A model generated the notes under the pieces. The model ran no database searches and was not told the DNA's origin. It saw only the letters and a program-made list of their open reading frames with translations. The position numbers were made by a program, and so were the translations under genes. From the NCBI GenBank assembly GCA_903928965.1, contig CAIYSZ010000085.1, positions 29,831 to 93,830 of the forward strand: a stretch of DNA of 64,000 nucleotides, written 5' to 3'. The stretch comes from an uncultured Pseudomonadota bacterium. Its GTDB lineage: Bacteria > Pseudomonadota > Gammaproteobacteria > Methylococcales > Methylomonadaceae. Of this stretch, positions 56,242-64,000 are shown piece after piece. Each line of letters opens with the position of its first letter. Position 1 is the stretch's first letter.

Positions 56242-57858
56242 ATGCCACGCTTCATTTCTAAAAAATCGGCCCGACATCTGTCCATTCTACTGCCAATGTT
56301 TATTGCAACCGGTTGTAGCCAACTTTCAACCAAAGATCAACTGACCGACAACAGCGGCAGCAAATTCTCCGTATTCACCCGTGGCGGCACGGGAAAGCTG
56401 CATCTGGACAAACCGAACGAAAACAAAGAATACGATACCATTTGGGACCGCATGCTGTCGCTGTACGCCTTGCCGGACATCGAACACCCGCGCATAGACC
56501 GCGAAATCAACTTCTATTTGCGCAATCCGGAATATCTGAGCCGGGTGCAGGAACGCGCCGAGCCCTATTTGTATTTTATACTTAACGAAATAGAAGCCAA
56601 AAAAATTCCCGGCGAACTGGCTTTGCTGCCGGTCGTGGAAAGCGCTTTCCGGCCCGACGCCGAATCGCCGGCCCAAGCCTCGGGTTTATGGCAATTCATA
56701 CCGCCCACCGGCCGCCTGTACGGCCTAAAACAAAACAGCTGGTACGATGGCCGCCGTGACATTATAGAATCCACGCAAGCCGCCACCGCGTTCCTAAAAG
56801 ATCTCAGCGAAAATTTTAACAATGACTGGCTGTTGGCCCTGGCTTCCTATAACGCCGGCAAAGGCAACATTCAAAACGCCATAGAACGCAATTACGACCG
56901 CGGCATGCCGACGGACTTCTGGTCGCTAAGCCTCAATAACGAAACGTCCGCCTATGTGCCCCGCTTATTGGCCATTGCTAAAATTTTCGCCAACCCGGAA
57001 AAATACAATTTAAATTTATACCGGATTCCGAACGAACCCTACTTTGAACTGGTTGATATAAAATCGCAACTTGATCTGGCCAAAGCCGCCGAAATGGCCG
57101 ATACCTCGGTTGAACACCTATTCCGGCTAAACCCCGGCTTCAACCGCTGGAGCACCGACCCGGAAGGGCCGCACCGGCTGTTGATCCCGGTCGGCAAGGC
57201 GCATTCATTTAAAACCAAGCTGGCCGAGTTGCCGCATCACGAACGCATCAAATGGCAGCACCATACCGTCGGCAAACGCGAAACCCTGAAGAGCATCGCC
57301 AAGCATTACCACGCCGACATGGAACAAATCGCCGAAGTCAACCATTTGAACGACTATTTGATCGAAACCGGTCAAGTGCTCCTAATTCCGGCCTCCTATC
57401 AATCCATCCGCGCCGAAGCGGCCACGGCCAACGCTACCGCCTCGTCCGCAAACGACGGCAACGCGACGGCGCGGCATAATCAACCGGCCGGCAACCTCAA
57501 GCAAACCATTACCGTCAAAAAAGGCGACACCTTGTCCGACATCAGCCTACGCAATGGCGTGGACACGGAAGATTTGATCGCATGGAACCACCTGCGCGGC
57601 GGCCATATTAAGGCAGGACAAAAATTGTTGATCAAGAAAGGCGGCGACGATATCCGAGTAGCTTCCACGGAGCCAGCGTTCAAGCAAATCAGCTATACCG
57701 TCAAATCCGGCGACACCTTAGGCGGGTTGGCTAAAAAATTCAACGTAGACGTCACCGAGCTGCGCAAATGGAACAACGTCCCGAAAAACCGCGCGGACCT
57801 CAAACCCGGCGTCAAGTTGAAATTGATCGTAGAAAGCAACAGCGCCTCGGCCAGCTAA
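56242..57858 (+). CDS. mltD: Membrane-bound lytic murein transglycosylase D
   Basis: A 538-aa lipoprotein (lipobox IATGC, Cys25) that cleaves peptidoglycan glycan strands to form anhydro ends. The SLT domain has the catalytic Glu in LLPVVESAFRP with WQFIPPTGRLYGL and SYNAGKGNI. Three LysM domains follow at about 338-384 (HTVGKRETLKSIAKHY), 420-468 (ITVKKGDTLSDIS) and 487-533 (YTVKSGDTLGGLA). It is divergent from the yafS-rnhA pair. Confidence 0.95.
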   Translation: MPRFISKKSARHLSILLPMFIATGCSQLSTKDQLTDNSGSKFSVFTRGGTGKLHLDKPNENKEYDTIWDRMLSLYALPDIEHPRIDREINFYLRNPEYLSRVQERAEPYLYFILNEIEAKKIPGELALLPVVESAFRPDAESPAQASGLWQFIPPTGRLYGLKQNSWYDGRRDIIESTQAATAFLKDLSENFNNDWLLALASYNAGKGNIQNAIERNYDRGMPTDFWSLSLNNETSAYVPRLLAIAKIFANPEKYNLNLYRIPNEPYFELVDIKSQLDLAKAAEMADTSVEHLFRLNPGFNRWSTDPEGPHRLLIPVGKAHSFKTKLAELPHHERIKWQHHTVGKRETLKSIAKHYHADMEQIAEVNHLNDYLIETGQVLLIPASYQSIRAEAATANATASSANDGNATARHNQPAGNLKQTITVKKGDTLSDISLRNGVDTEDLIAWNHLRGGHIKAGQKLLIKKGGDDIRVASTEPAFKQISYTVKSGDTLGGLAKKFNVDVTELRKWNNVPKNRADLKPGVKLKLIVESNSASAS

Positions 57859-57864
57859 GTCTTG

Positions 57865-57887
57865 GCGGCCGGTCGCAAACCGGCCGC
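57865..57887 (+). terminator. Terminator hairpin of mltD
   Basis: A perfect 9-bp stem (GCGGCCGGT / ACCGGCCGC) with a 5-nt loop, 7 bp after the mltD stop and followed by TTCCTT. It also separates mltD from the convergent MarR gene. Confidence 0.6.
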
Positions 57888-57907
57888 TTCCTTGCCGGGC
57901 AAATACC

Positions 57908-58441
57908 CTACCGATTGGCTTTCTTCTTGGTACGCGAGACGCCCGGCAAAGGATTAATCGGCTGCAATGCGGAATCGACGTCTTGCACTTGCATAATATC
58001 GATCAATACATCCAGATTCTCCACCAGCTGGCGTATCTCGTCATCCCGCAATTCAAACAAAGCGTTCTGTAAAACGCCTCGCGGCGGCCGCGGCGCTTTT
58101 TCAAACACCTCAATGCCGAGCGGCGTTAAACTCACGGTCACCACCCGTTGATCCGGCCCTAGCCGCTCGCGATTAATTAAACCTTTTCGCGCCAACTTAT
58201 TCAACAAATTACTGGCCGTGGAATGATGAATCGACAAAGCATTCGCGATATCCGTTACTTTAGAACCCGGTTTCTTAAACAACTCCCACATGATCCACAA
58301 TTGAGCGCTGCTAACGCCGGTAACGGTTTCTACCTGCTGGGAATGCTGTTGCACGGCCTTAAAAATAATCCTGAATCGCTTTAAAGCCTCATGAGACCAG
58401 TTATGCGCGCCATCCTCGACCGCAAGCAGTTCTTTATTCAT
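57908..58441 (-). CDS. MarR-family transcriptional regulator
   Basis: A 177-aa winged-helix regulator. The recognition helix lies in NALSIHHSTASNLLNKL and the wing in LGPDQRVVTVSLTPLG. Its C-terminal extension is basic (SRTKKKANR). No adjacent target gene is visible upstream; it may control itself or a distant gene. A pair of 16-bp direct repeats at 58598-58633 could be an operator but lies 157 bp upstream. Confidence 0.88.
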   Translation of the reverse strand: MNKELLAVEDGAHNWSHEALKRFRIIFKAVQQHSQQVETVTGVSSAQLWIMWELFKKPGSKVTDIANALSIHHSTASNLLNKLARKGLINRERLGPDQRVVTVSLTPLGIEVFEKAPRPPRGVLQNALFELRDDEIRQLVENLDVLIDIMQVQDVDSALQPINPLPGVSRTKKKANR

Positions 58442-59518
58442 TGAATCGAATTTTCTCTGATATTTATAGTATTTTCATGAACTAGACCGGACCACCGTCA
58501 ATAACTAGCCCTGACCGCTAAAACCGGCATTCCACGCCGAAATGCACGCCCGAACGCCAGAAAATTGAAGCTCATACCAATCGGTGCATCTAGCCATCTT
58601 AACAAATTTTAACTTGACTTAACAAATCTTAACAATACAAATCAAATAATTTGATAGTTTCCGCGCATTTATGTAAACCTGATCGTATGCCTGACCGCCC
58701 GGAAAATGATCAATTTTTGTTAATTAAATAAAAATAATTATTATTATCATTACGAGATTGTCTCCCGCCACCGCCAAGCAAAACCTTGACCAGCGTCAAC
58801 CGCCATGTTTCGTGATTAAACCGTTCCGGTTCGCTTTCAGGTGATCCTACATCCAACCAACCCGGAAATATCCCGCGCATTTTCTGCCGCACGCCCTTAA
58901 TTTCAAACACATTGAACCAGCCGTAATTATCCTCGCCTCATTCCATGGCCCGGGCGGCTGGAAATTCCGGCGGGAATTCTGGATGCTTTTCGCTATAATC
59001 TAACATTTTGGTTTAGCGCATTAAAAACTTCAGCCAAATCACGCGACTTCATTGCTCGATCAAACCAGGTTTCAATCTCAAGGGAGGCAGAGATAATTCG
59101 CGCCTTAATAGCGTTTTTTGTGCTGCCCACGGCATTTTTTTAATGCCGGTTCCCGCACCGGCGGGGGAGATACTTTTTCTTTGCTTGGCCTCGGCAACCG
59201 CTCCCGGCGTTGCTCTAACTCCTGCATCCATGCAGTCGAAAGAAAAAGTATCCAAAAAGTAAGGCCACCCGGATTTCGCCTGTTTCCTTCACTTCTCGCT
59301 TGCGCAATTTGAACCGCAAGCTGCGATGCTTGGGGCGAAATACGGGGCTCAAAACCGTCGCGAGTTTTTGTGGTATTTGAAAAAAACTAAGATGCTGCGG
59401 AGCAATGCAACCAAATTGAATCATACACCCCCGCCACGCCCGGCAACCGGCATTGCTTCTGGTGAAGAGGAAGGGAACTTAGGACCCAAAAGCGGTTGAC
59501 GGGGGGGAAGAAATAAGC
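58442..59518. other. Gene-poor stretch with repeats
   Basis: Over 1 kb without a convincing gene. It contains a paired 16-bp direct repeat, CTTAACAAAT(T/C)TTAAC at 58598 and 58618 (period 20 bp), and an inverted-repeat structure at 59169-59252. A 66-codon minus-strand frame at 58710-58910 (KGVRQKMRGIFPGWLDVGSP) may be a gene fragment; I do not call it. Base composition changes several times. Confidence 0.5.
59169..59252. repeat. Structured inverted repeat with AAAGAAAAAGTATC arms
   Basis: Fourteen-base perfect arms (GATACTTTTTCTTT at 59169-59182 and its complement at 59239-59252) enclose 56 bp that contain a second small hairpin (CTGCAT-CC-ATGCAG, 59222-59235). I recall similar AAAGAAAAAGTA-flanked segments recurring in proteobacterial intergenic DNA. 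Could be a REP-like element or structured RNA. Confidence 0.5.
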
Positions 59519-60475
59519 TTAACCGGAAACCTCCAACAAATACTCCTCAATCAACGCCGCCTTCTCCGCTGAATACGTCAAACGCGGCAAATTCCCGCGC
59601 CCGGCGTCCAGCGCAAACCCGCCCAATTGCTGCTTAAACGTCCGGAATAACTGCGTCATCGCCTTATCCGCCGGCTGCTTGCGCTGCAAGGCCAAATCAA
59701 TTTTTTGCTCCAACAGCGCAATTTGCCGCTCCGCGTAGTCAATGCAACGCCGCGCGCAAGCGTCCGAAGCTGCCGCCAACGCCATCAACACCGGCACGAT
59801 GGACAAACAATACACCCCATTGTCCAACGCCAACCGCGCCACCAAGGGCGAGCGCCAAAAGCCCTCTTGCCGCAGCATACCATATACCGTTTCCCCCCAA
59901 GCGTGCTTTTCCAAGGCCAAATCCGCCCGCCGCCGCCGCAAAGCCGCCGCGTAATCAGCGTCCAACACCCCCCGCGCATCCGCCACCGGCTCGTAATCGG
60001 CCCGCGGCCCCGCTGCGATGCAATCCTCCAGGAAATTCCTGTTCAACAATACCAGCGCCTGAAAAGAATCAGGCCGCATGGCGTCAAACGGCGCGACAGA
60101 GCAGACTACCGGCTTGCGCCGCTCATGCAACAAACAACGGTTATCATCACCCAAGGCCGGACAGCGCGCCAGCGATTCGTAATCCAAACCCTGAGTCAAC
60201 AAAGCAAAATCAAAATCGGCCGCGCCGGCGGTAAACAAATGCTCGCCGGCATAAGCGGCAGATTCCGCCGCATCCGCCGCCCCCGCCACGCGCGAGATGC
60301 CGCCGCCGCTCAAGACCTCGCCGGCCTTCATCCGGCGCAATCGCCGGATAGCCAAACCGCCGACAAACCAATCCTGATGATAAAACAACTCCGCCGCCGT
60401 CAACAGCGGCGGCGAGTTGCAACACTTGCCGCAAGCGGTGCACTTAAATGAAACCACGCTCGCCGGACCACTCAT
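59519..60475 (-). CDS. YkgJ-type cysteine cluster protein
   Basis: A 318-aa protein with the Zn/Fe-chelating cysteine cluster of the YkgJ family: FKCTACGKCCNSPPLL near residue 10, then ALGDDNRCLLHERRKPVVC near 118. The start ATG at 60475 overlaps the stop of the FGE-like gene (ATGA), showing translational coupling. The rest is helical, with no recognised domain. Its position suggests a role with the sulfatase or its maturation, for example metal handling, but that is inference. Confidence 0.8.
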   Translation of the reverse strand: MSGPASVVSFKCTACGKCCNSPPLLTAAELFYHQDWFVGGLAIRRLRRMKAGEVLSGGGISRVAGAADAAESAAYAGEHLFTAGAADFDFALLTQGLDYESLARCPALGDDNRCLLHERRKPVVCSVAPFDAMRPDSFQALVLLNRNFLEDCIAAGPRADYEPVADARGVLDADYAAALRRRRADLALEKHAWGETVYGMLRQEGFWRSPLVARLALDNGVYCLSIVPVLMALAAASDACARRCIDYAERQIALLEQKIDLALQRKQPADKAMTQLFRTFKQQLGGFALDAGRGNLPRLTYSAEKAALIEEYLLEVSG

Positions 60476-61527
60476 GCCGGCCCGCCTTGCAACAAACGGG
60501 TCAGCCAATCCGCCGGCTCGCGGCTGACCGTTCTAAACCCGATATGCGACAGCGGCAAATTAGCTTCATGCGCCTCACGCGCCGAAGCCCGGTAACGCAC
60601 GCAAAAATTCCGCCCGCACAAATGCGAACCACCCTTCACCGTCATCGCCAGATTTTGCGGTTGAATAGGTTCGCTGTCTATGCTGACCGGCGTTTGACCG
60701 GCTTGATGATCTTCCGTGTACACGTCCTTGGTTTGCTCCCAGGCATTGCCGACCATATCGTACAACTTAAAACCGTTGCCGGCGAAGCAACCCACCGGCG
60801 CCAGACCCTGAAATCCGTCCTCCCCGGTGTTTTGCAACGGAAACTCGCCCTGCCAAAAATTGGCCGCCGGCGCGCCGTCCGCCGCGCGCGGCTCATGCTC
60901 CAACTGCGCGCCCCCGTGTCCGGCCTTGGCCGCGTATTCCCATTCCAGCTCGGTAGGCAAATCCCGGCCCAGCCAATGCGCGTAAGCCAAGGCGTCGCCC
61001 AGCGTTACCAGCGTCACCGGCTGATTTGGCTCGGCGCGGCTATTTCCGCCTTGCGGCCGCCGCCAATTCGCCCCCTTCACATATTGCCACCAAACGTAAT
61101 CTTGGCGCGCCAAATCCTGCTCGCTGGGCTGGACAAACACCACCCCGCCGCCCTCACGCTCGGCTTGCGTCACGAAACCGGTCTCCGCCGCAAAAGAGGC
61201 GAATTGCGCCACCGTCACCTCGGTGCGGTCTATCCAAAATCCCGGCGCGTGACTGGCAATCTCGCCGCGCTCCTCCAAATAACCCAAGGTAGTACCCAAA
61301 GTAAACTTTCCGCCGGGCAAATAAACCATGCCGGCTCGCGGATTGACCCGCCAATCGGCGGGCAAGCCGCCGTAAGCAGCGCATAAATCCTTGGAACCCA
61401 ACGGCGTTTCCGCCGCCGGGGCGTAAAAATAAAGTGCGGCGGCCACGGCCAAAGCCGCGGCTGCCGCCGCCGAAACGGCGCGCGCCCGGCGCGCGCCGCG
61501 AGTTGTTACGTCTAAAGCGTATGGCAT
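60472..61527 (-). CDS. Formylglycine-generating enzyme family protein (SUMF1)
   Basis: A 351-aa protein with an N-terminal membrane anchor (residues 15-35, Ala-rich) and an FGE-sulfatase domain. Motifs include MVYLPGGKFTLGT, FWIDRTEVTVAQF, LPTELEWEYAAK, and YDMVGNAWEQ. The C-terminal CGRNFCVRYRASAR keeps both cysteines of the C-x4-C copper site used to oxidise the sulfatase cysteine, so catalysis is likely. It acts as a membrane-bound periplasmic enzyme. It lies 10 bp after the sulfatase stop. Confidence 0.88.
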   Translation of the reverse strand: MPYALDVTTRGARRARAVSAAAAAALAVAAALYFYAPAAETPLGSKDLCAAYGGLPADWRVNPRAGMVYLPGGKFTLGTTLGYLEERGEIASHAPGFWIDRTEVTVAQFASFAAETGFVTQAEREGGGVVFVQPSEQDLARQDYVWWQYVKGANWRRPQGGNSRAEPNQPVTLVTLGDALAYAHWLGRDLPTELEWEYAAKAGHGGAQLEHEPRAADGAPAANFWQGEFPLQNTGEDGFQGLAPVGCFAGNGFKLYDMVGNAWEQTKDVYTEDHQAGQTPVSIDSEPIQPQNLAMTVKGGSHLCGRNFCVRYRASAREAHEANLPLSHIGFRTVSREPADWLTRLLQGGPA

Positions 61528-61537
61528 TGAATCAATA

Positions 61538-63403
61538 TCAATAATAGCCGACTGGACGCAAAGGCTCGACGCCGCCGGTGGTGTACAAGTATTGTTGCCA
61601 ATCTTGATACAATTGATTCACCACGCCCGGATTTTGCGCCGACACATCATTGGTTTCCGCGCGGTCGGTTTGAATGTTATACAACTGCCAATGACCATCC
61701 AGCGGACCCGCGTAACCGCCGGCCGGCTCTATCCACAAAGCCTTCCACTGACCGCTACGCAAATAAGCGCGGCCATAGGTTTCCTCGCCCACCGGCTCGG
61801 TATGCAATGGACCCGTGCTCAAACCTTCCAACTCGCTTAAAAACGACTTGCCGGAAATCGGATACACATCGGCGCCGTTGTAAGTCACCAGCGGTTGATT
61901 GTTCACCCCGACATTAACTGAAGGCGTGGACGGCTGCGCCACCCCGGCCAAGTCCAACAAAGTCGGCGTTGCGTCGCGGATATGGATAAAATCGCGCAAG
62001 GTTGGCAGTTGCGCGGTTTGACCCGGCAAATGGATAATGGTCGGCGAGGAAGTACCGCCTTCCGTGGTATAACCCTTGAACAATCTGAACGGCGTGGCGC
62101 TAACCTCGGCCCAACGCAAGCCGTACTGAATATCGGTAGCCGCCACGCCTTGCGGATTCAAGGTTTGATCTTGACCCAAATAGGCGTAACCCGCGGTATT
62201 TATCGCATCTTGCGCCGCGGAAATCGGCCAACCCTCGGCCCCGTTGTCGGAATGGAACACGATATAGGTATTGTCATACTGACCGATATCCTTCAAATGC
62301 TGAATCAATAAACCGATGTTATAGTCCAGATTCGACACCATGCCCGCGTAGACTTCCATATAACGCGACTGATTTTTTTGCTGCGCCGGCGTCAAACTGC
62401 TCCACAACGGATCGATCTCGCCCGGGCCGTAATCCACATTGGCCTTGCCGTCGAATTCGGTATTGGCGTTGATATAACTAGCGCTCGCGGTTCCGTTATT
62501 CGCGCTGGCCGGCGCGGCGGTAGGCCAATTTGGCAAGGTGGTTCCCGGCACGGTGTAATCATTAGGCACTATGCCTAACTGCTTTTGCCGCAACAAGCGG
62601 CGGTTGCGCGCTGAAACGTAACCCGCGTCGTAAAAACCCTTATACTGGCTCAACCAGGGTTCCGGTACCTGCAACGGCCAATGCGGCGAGGTGAAAGTGG
62701 CGAACGCCAAAAACGGCTTGCCGTCCGCTATATTAGAGTCGATATAGCTAATCAGCTTTTGCGTATAAAAATTGGTGTCATACCAGGGTTGGCCGTTCAA
62801 ATCGGTAGCCGGTAAAGTAACATACTGTCCGTTCTCGGTATATGTCTTCTGCGCGGCGGTGTCATGCCCGAAATGGTTGCCGGCGGCGCCGCCCAACAAC
62901 GTGAACGATTTCTCGAAACCCCATTGGTCCGGCGTTTTATTCACGCTGGAATTAATCAACGAACCCAAATGCCATTTACCGGCGATATAAGTGTGATATC
63001 CGTTATTGTTCAGCAACTGAGCCACGGTCACCGCATGATTATTCAAATAACCTTCATAACCCGGCAAGCCCCTACGCTCGTCATTCGGAACACCCATGGT
63101 GCCCTCCCCGACCAAATGGTGATCCACGCCGGTATACAACATGGAGCGGGTAATCGCGCACACGGTGGAAACGTGATGATTGCTCAAAATCCGGCCGGTT
63201 TTCGCCAGCTGATCAATATTCGGGGTGCGGATTTCGCCGCCGAACTCGCTCAAATCGGAATAACCCAAATCATCGGCGATCAAATACAAAATATTCGGCC
63301 GGGAGCCGGAAAGATTTCCGGCGTGCGCCGCCGGCGCATGCGCGGCCAATCCAAGCGCCGCGGCAGCCAAACCGACGGACAGTAAATTTTTTCTAAAATT
63401 CAT
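61538..63403 (-). CDS. Exported arylsulfatase with variant C-A-I-T-R motif
   Basis: A 621-aa secreted sulfatase, start at the ATG at 63403 (GGAA 6 nt upstream). Signal peptide residues 1-28 (end AHA). Metal site N-terminal motif LIADDLGYSDLSEFGG; then the active-site segment STVCAITRSMLYTGVDHH, homologous to the CSPTR of Pseudomonas AtsA. The modified cysteine is present, but the third position is Ile rather than Pro. Further motifs GKWHLG, FTSPHWPLQ and HSDNGAEG are intact. Substrate unknown. First gene of the sulfatase-FGE-YkgJ operon. Confidence 0.9.
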   Translation of the reverse strand: MNFRKNLLSVGLAAAALGLAAHAPAAHAGNLSGSRPNILYLIADDLGYSDLSEFGGEIRTPNIDQLAKTGRILSNHHVSTVCAITRSMLYTGVDHHLVGEGTMGVPNDERRGLPGYEGYLNNHAVTVAQLLNNNGYHTYIAGKWHLGSLINSSVNKTPDQWGFEKSFTLLGGAAGNHFGHDTAAQKTYTENGQYVTLPATDLNGQPWYDTNFYTQKLISYIDSNIADGKPFLAFATFTSPHWPLQVPEPWLSQYKGFYDAGYVSARNRRLLRQKQLGIVPNDYTVPGTTLPNWPTAAPASANNGTASASYINANTEFDGKANVDYGPGEIDPLWSSLTPAQQKNQSRYMEVYAGMVSNLDYNIGLLIQHLKDIGQYDNTYIVFHSDNGAEGWPISAAQDAINTAGYAYLGQDQTLNPQGVAATDIQYGLRWAEVSATPFRLFKGYTTEGGTSSPTIIHLPGQTAQLPTLRDFIHIRDATPTLLDLAGVAQPSTPSVNVGVNNQPLVTYNGADVYPISGKSFLSELEGLSTGPLHTEPVGEETYGRAYLRSGQWKALWIEPAGGYAGPLDGHWQLYNIQTDRAETNDVSAQNPGVVNQLYQDWQQYLYTTGGVEPLRPVGYY

Positions 63404-63453
63404 AGTTAATTCCATGTATTGATAATCTGCATATTAATGTAGACACCGGCGGA

Positions 63454-63999
63454 TCAACCCGCCATGGTTACTCTTTTACGGCGCAAACCTGCCCAAGCCG
63501 CCAAGACGGGCGCGAACAAGGCCGCGGCGCCGGGCAGCGGAACGCTGGTTTGCGACAAAGGCGCGGCGCTAAAACCGCTGACGGTGGTTACCGAAGGTCC
63601 GTACAAACCGTCAATGGTGTTTGCATCAAAACCGAACACATCGCCGGCGTTGACAGTGAACTGCGCCACCCCGGATTGATACGGATTGGTAAAATCCTGA
63701 TTCGGATTAATCAAGGTCGTGACATTGCCGTTAACCACGTAACCAAACGCATCCGTGCCGGATTCGCCCCATAAATCCTGGGTGGCGTAAGACCAATCAA
63801 AGGTAATAGTCTCCGCCGTCAACGCGGTAATCGTGAAAAAAGTATCGCCCGCCACGCCATTATTGCCGCCGGTGATCGTAATCGACGCCGGCGCGTTGCT
63901 GGTGTCGACCGAACCGCCGGCGTTATCCGTCAGCACCCAATTGGCGATAGCGAAATCGCCGCTAAAATCCGCCATGGCTAGCGACGGCGCCGCCAGCGC
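63454..63999 (-). CDS. PEP-CTERM-type exported protein (N-terminus beyond window)
   Basis: The visible 181 residues begin inside a signal peptide (ALAAPSLAMA before DFSGDF). The mature part is rich in Thr/Asn/Gly beta strands (WVLTDNAGGSVDT, DTFFTITALTAETITFDWSY). The C-terminus SVPLPGAAALFAPVLAAWAG plus LRRKR is a VPLPGAA-type exosortase signal. The start is just off the right edge. It lies 50 bp upstream of the sulfatase on the same strand and could be co-transcribed with it. Function unknown. Confidence 0.75.
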   Translation of the reverse strand, partial: ALAAPSLAMADFSGDFAIANWVLTDNAGGSVDTSNAPASITITGGNNGVAGDTFFTITALTAETITFDWSYATQDLWGESGTDAFGYVVNGNVTTLINPNQDFTNPYQSGVAQFTVNAGDVFGFDANTIDGLYGPSVTTVSGFSAAPLSQTSVPLPGAAALFAPVLAAWAGLRRKRVTMAG

Positions 64000-64000
64000 A

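Noticed and set aside
58710..58910. 66-codon minus-strand frame in the gene-poor region
   Set aside because: Could be a gene fragment, but no start signal or family was recognised.
59049..59424. Small minus-strand frames over the structured repeat
   Set aside because: They follow the inverted repeat and change frame within it; better explained as non-coding.

Overview
The window looks like a chromosomal segment of a gammaproteobacterium, most likely a type I methanotroph (Methylococcales). Three things point that way: a complete NAD-dependent formate dehydrogenase operon (fdsG-fdsB-fdsA-fdhD-fdsD), exported proteins with the VPxPAxxxLF...RRK form of PEP-CTERM tail, and gammaproteobacterial housekeeping genes and synteny (mltD-yafS-rnhA, tgt, tex, clpB, ispB). 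The taxonomic placement is inference; no rRNA gene or methane oxidation gene is present.

Positions 1-6820 are the right end of an integrated phage-like or satellite-like element whose attachment site is the 3' end of a tRNA-Lys(UUU) gene. Reading from the tRNA inward it carries a tyrosine integrase, a ribbon-helix-helix protein that ends in a perfect SSB-type acidic tip (FDDDIPF), an AlpA-like excisionase/regulator, a Toprim-VirE primase-helicase, a helically phased GGTTGAAC repeat array (candidate origin), a small winged-helix protein and both terminase subunits. The element runs off the left edge inside terL.

Positions 6821-37560 are mostly core genome. The sequence holds tRNA-Lys, an ilvD / SH3-protein / argF / argD run on the minus strand, tex, a dicarboxylate/glutamate-type symporter, a CysB-like LysR regulator, nhaD with a glutathione peroxidase, tgt with a deoxyinosine glycosylase, clpB, a cold shock protein, a secreted phosphoesterase with a PEP-CTERM protein, and the fds operon. 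Unrecognised genes are scattered among them: a DSALRRHY-repeat membrane protein, an internally duplicated RPPWF membrane protein, and a 308-aa protein with a toxin-like C-terminus.

Positions 37560-50100 are more plastic. There is a toxin-antitoxin pair whose toxin has one in-frame stop, several gene remnants, a pair of overlapping dynamin-like GTPases, two lipoproteins, an sbcC gene without sbcD, a short-chain dehydrogenase cut to 43 codons beside an unknown 189-aa gene, and a 98-bp IS5-type MITE with a CTAA target duplication that supplies the stop codon of an EAL-HDOD gene. A longer relative of this MITE lies at 54497-54686.

Positions 50300-64000 hold an EamA transporter, a glycosyltransferase, ispB, a GIY-YIG gene frameshifted at a CG dinucleotide run, rnhA-yafS-mltD, a MarR regulator, a gene-poor 1-kb stretch with repeats, and a sulfatase / formylglycine-generating enzyme / YkgJ-type cysteine cluster operon. 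The sulfatase there has C-A-I-T-R where the family has C-x-P-x-R. The last gene, cut by the right edge, is another PEP-CTERM-type exported protein.
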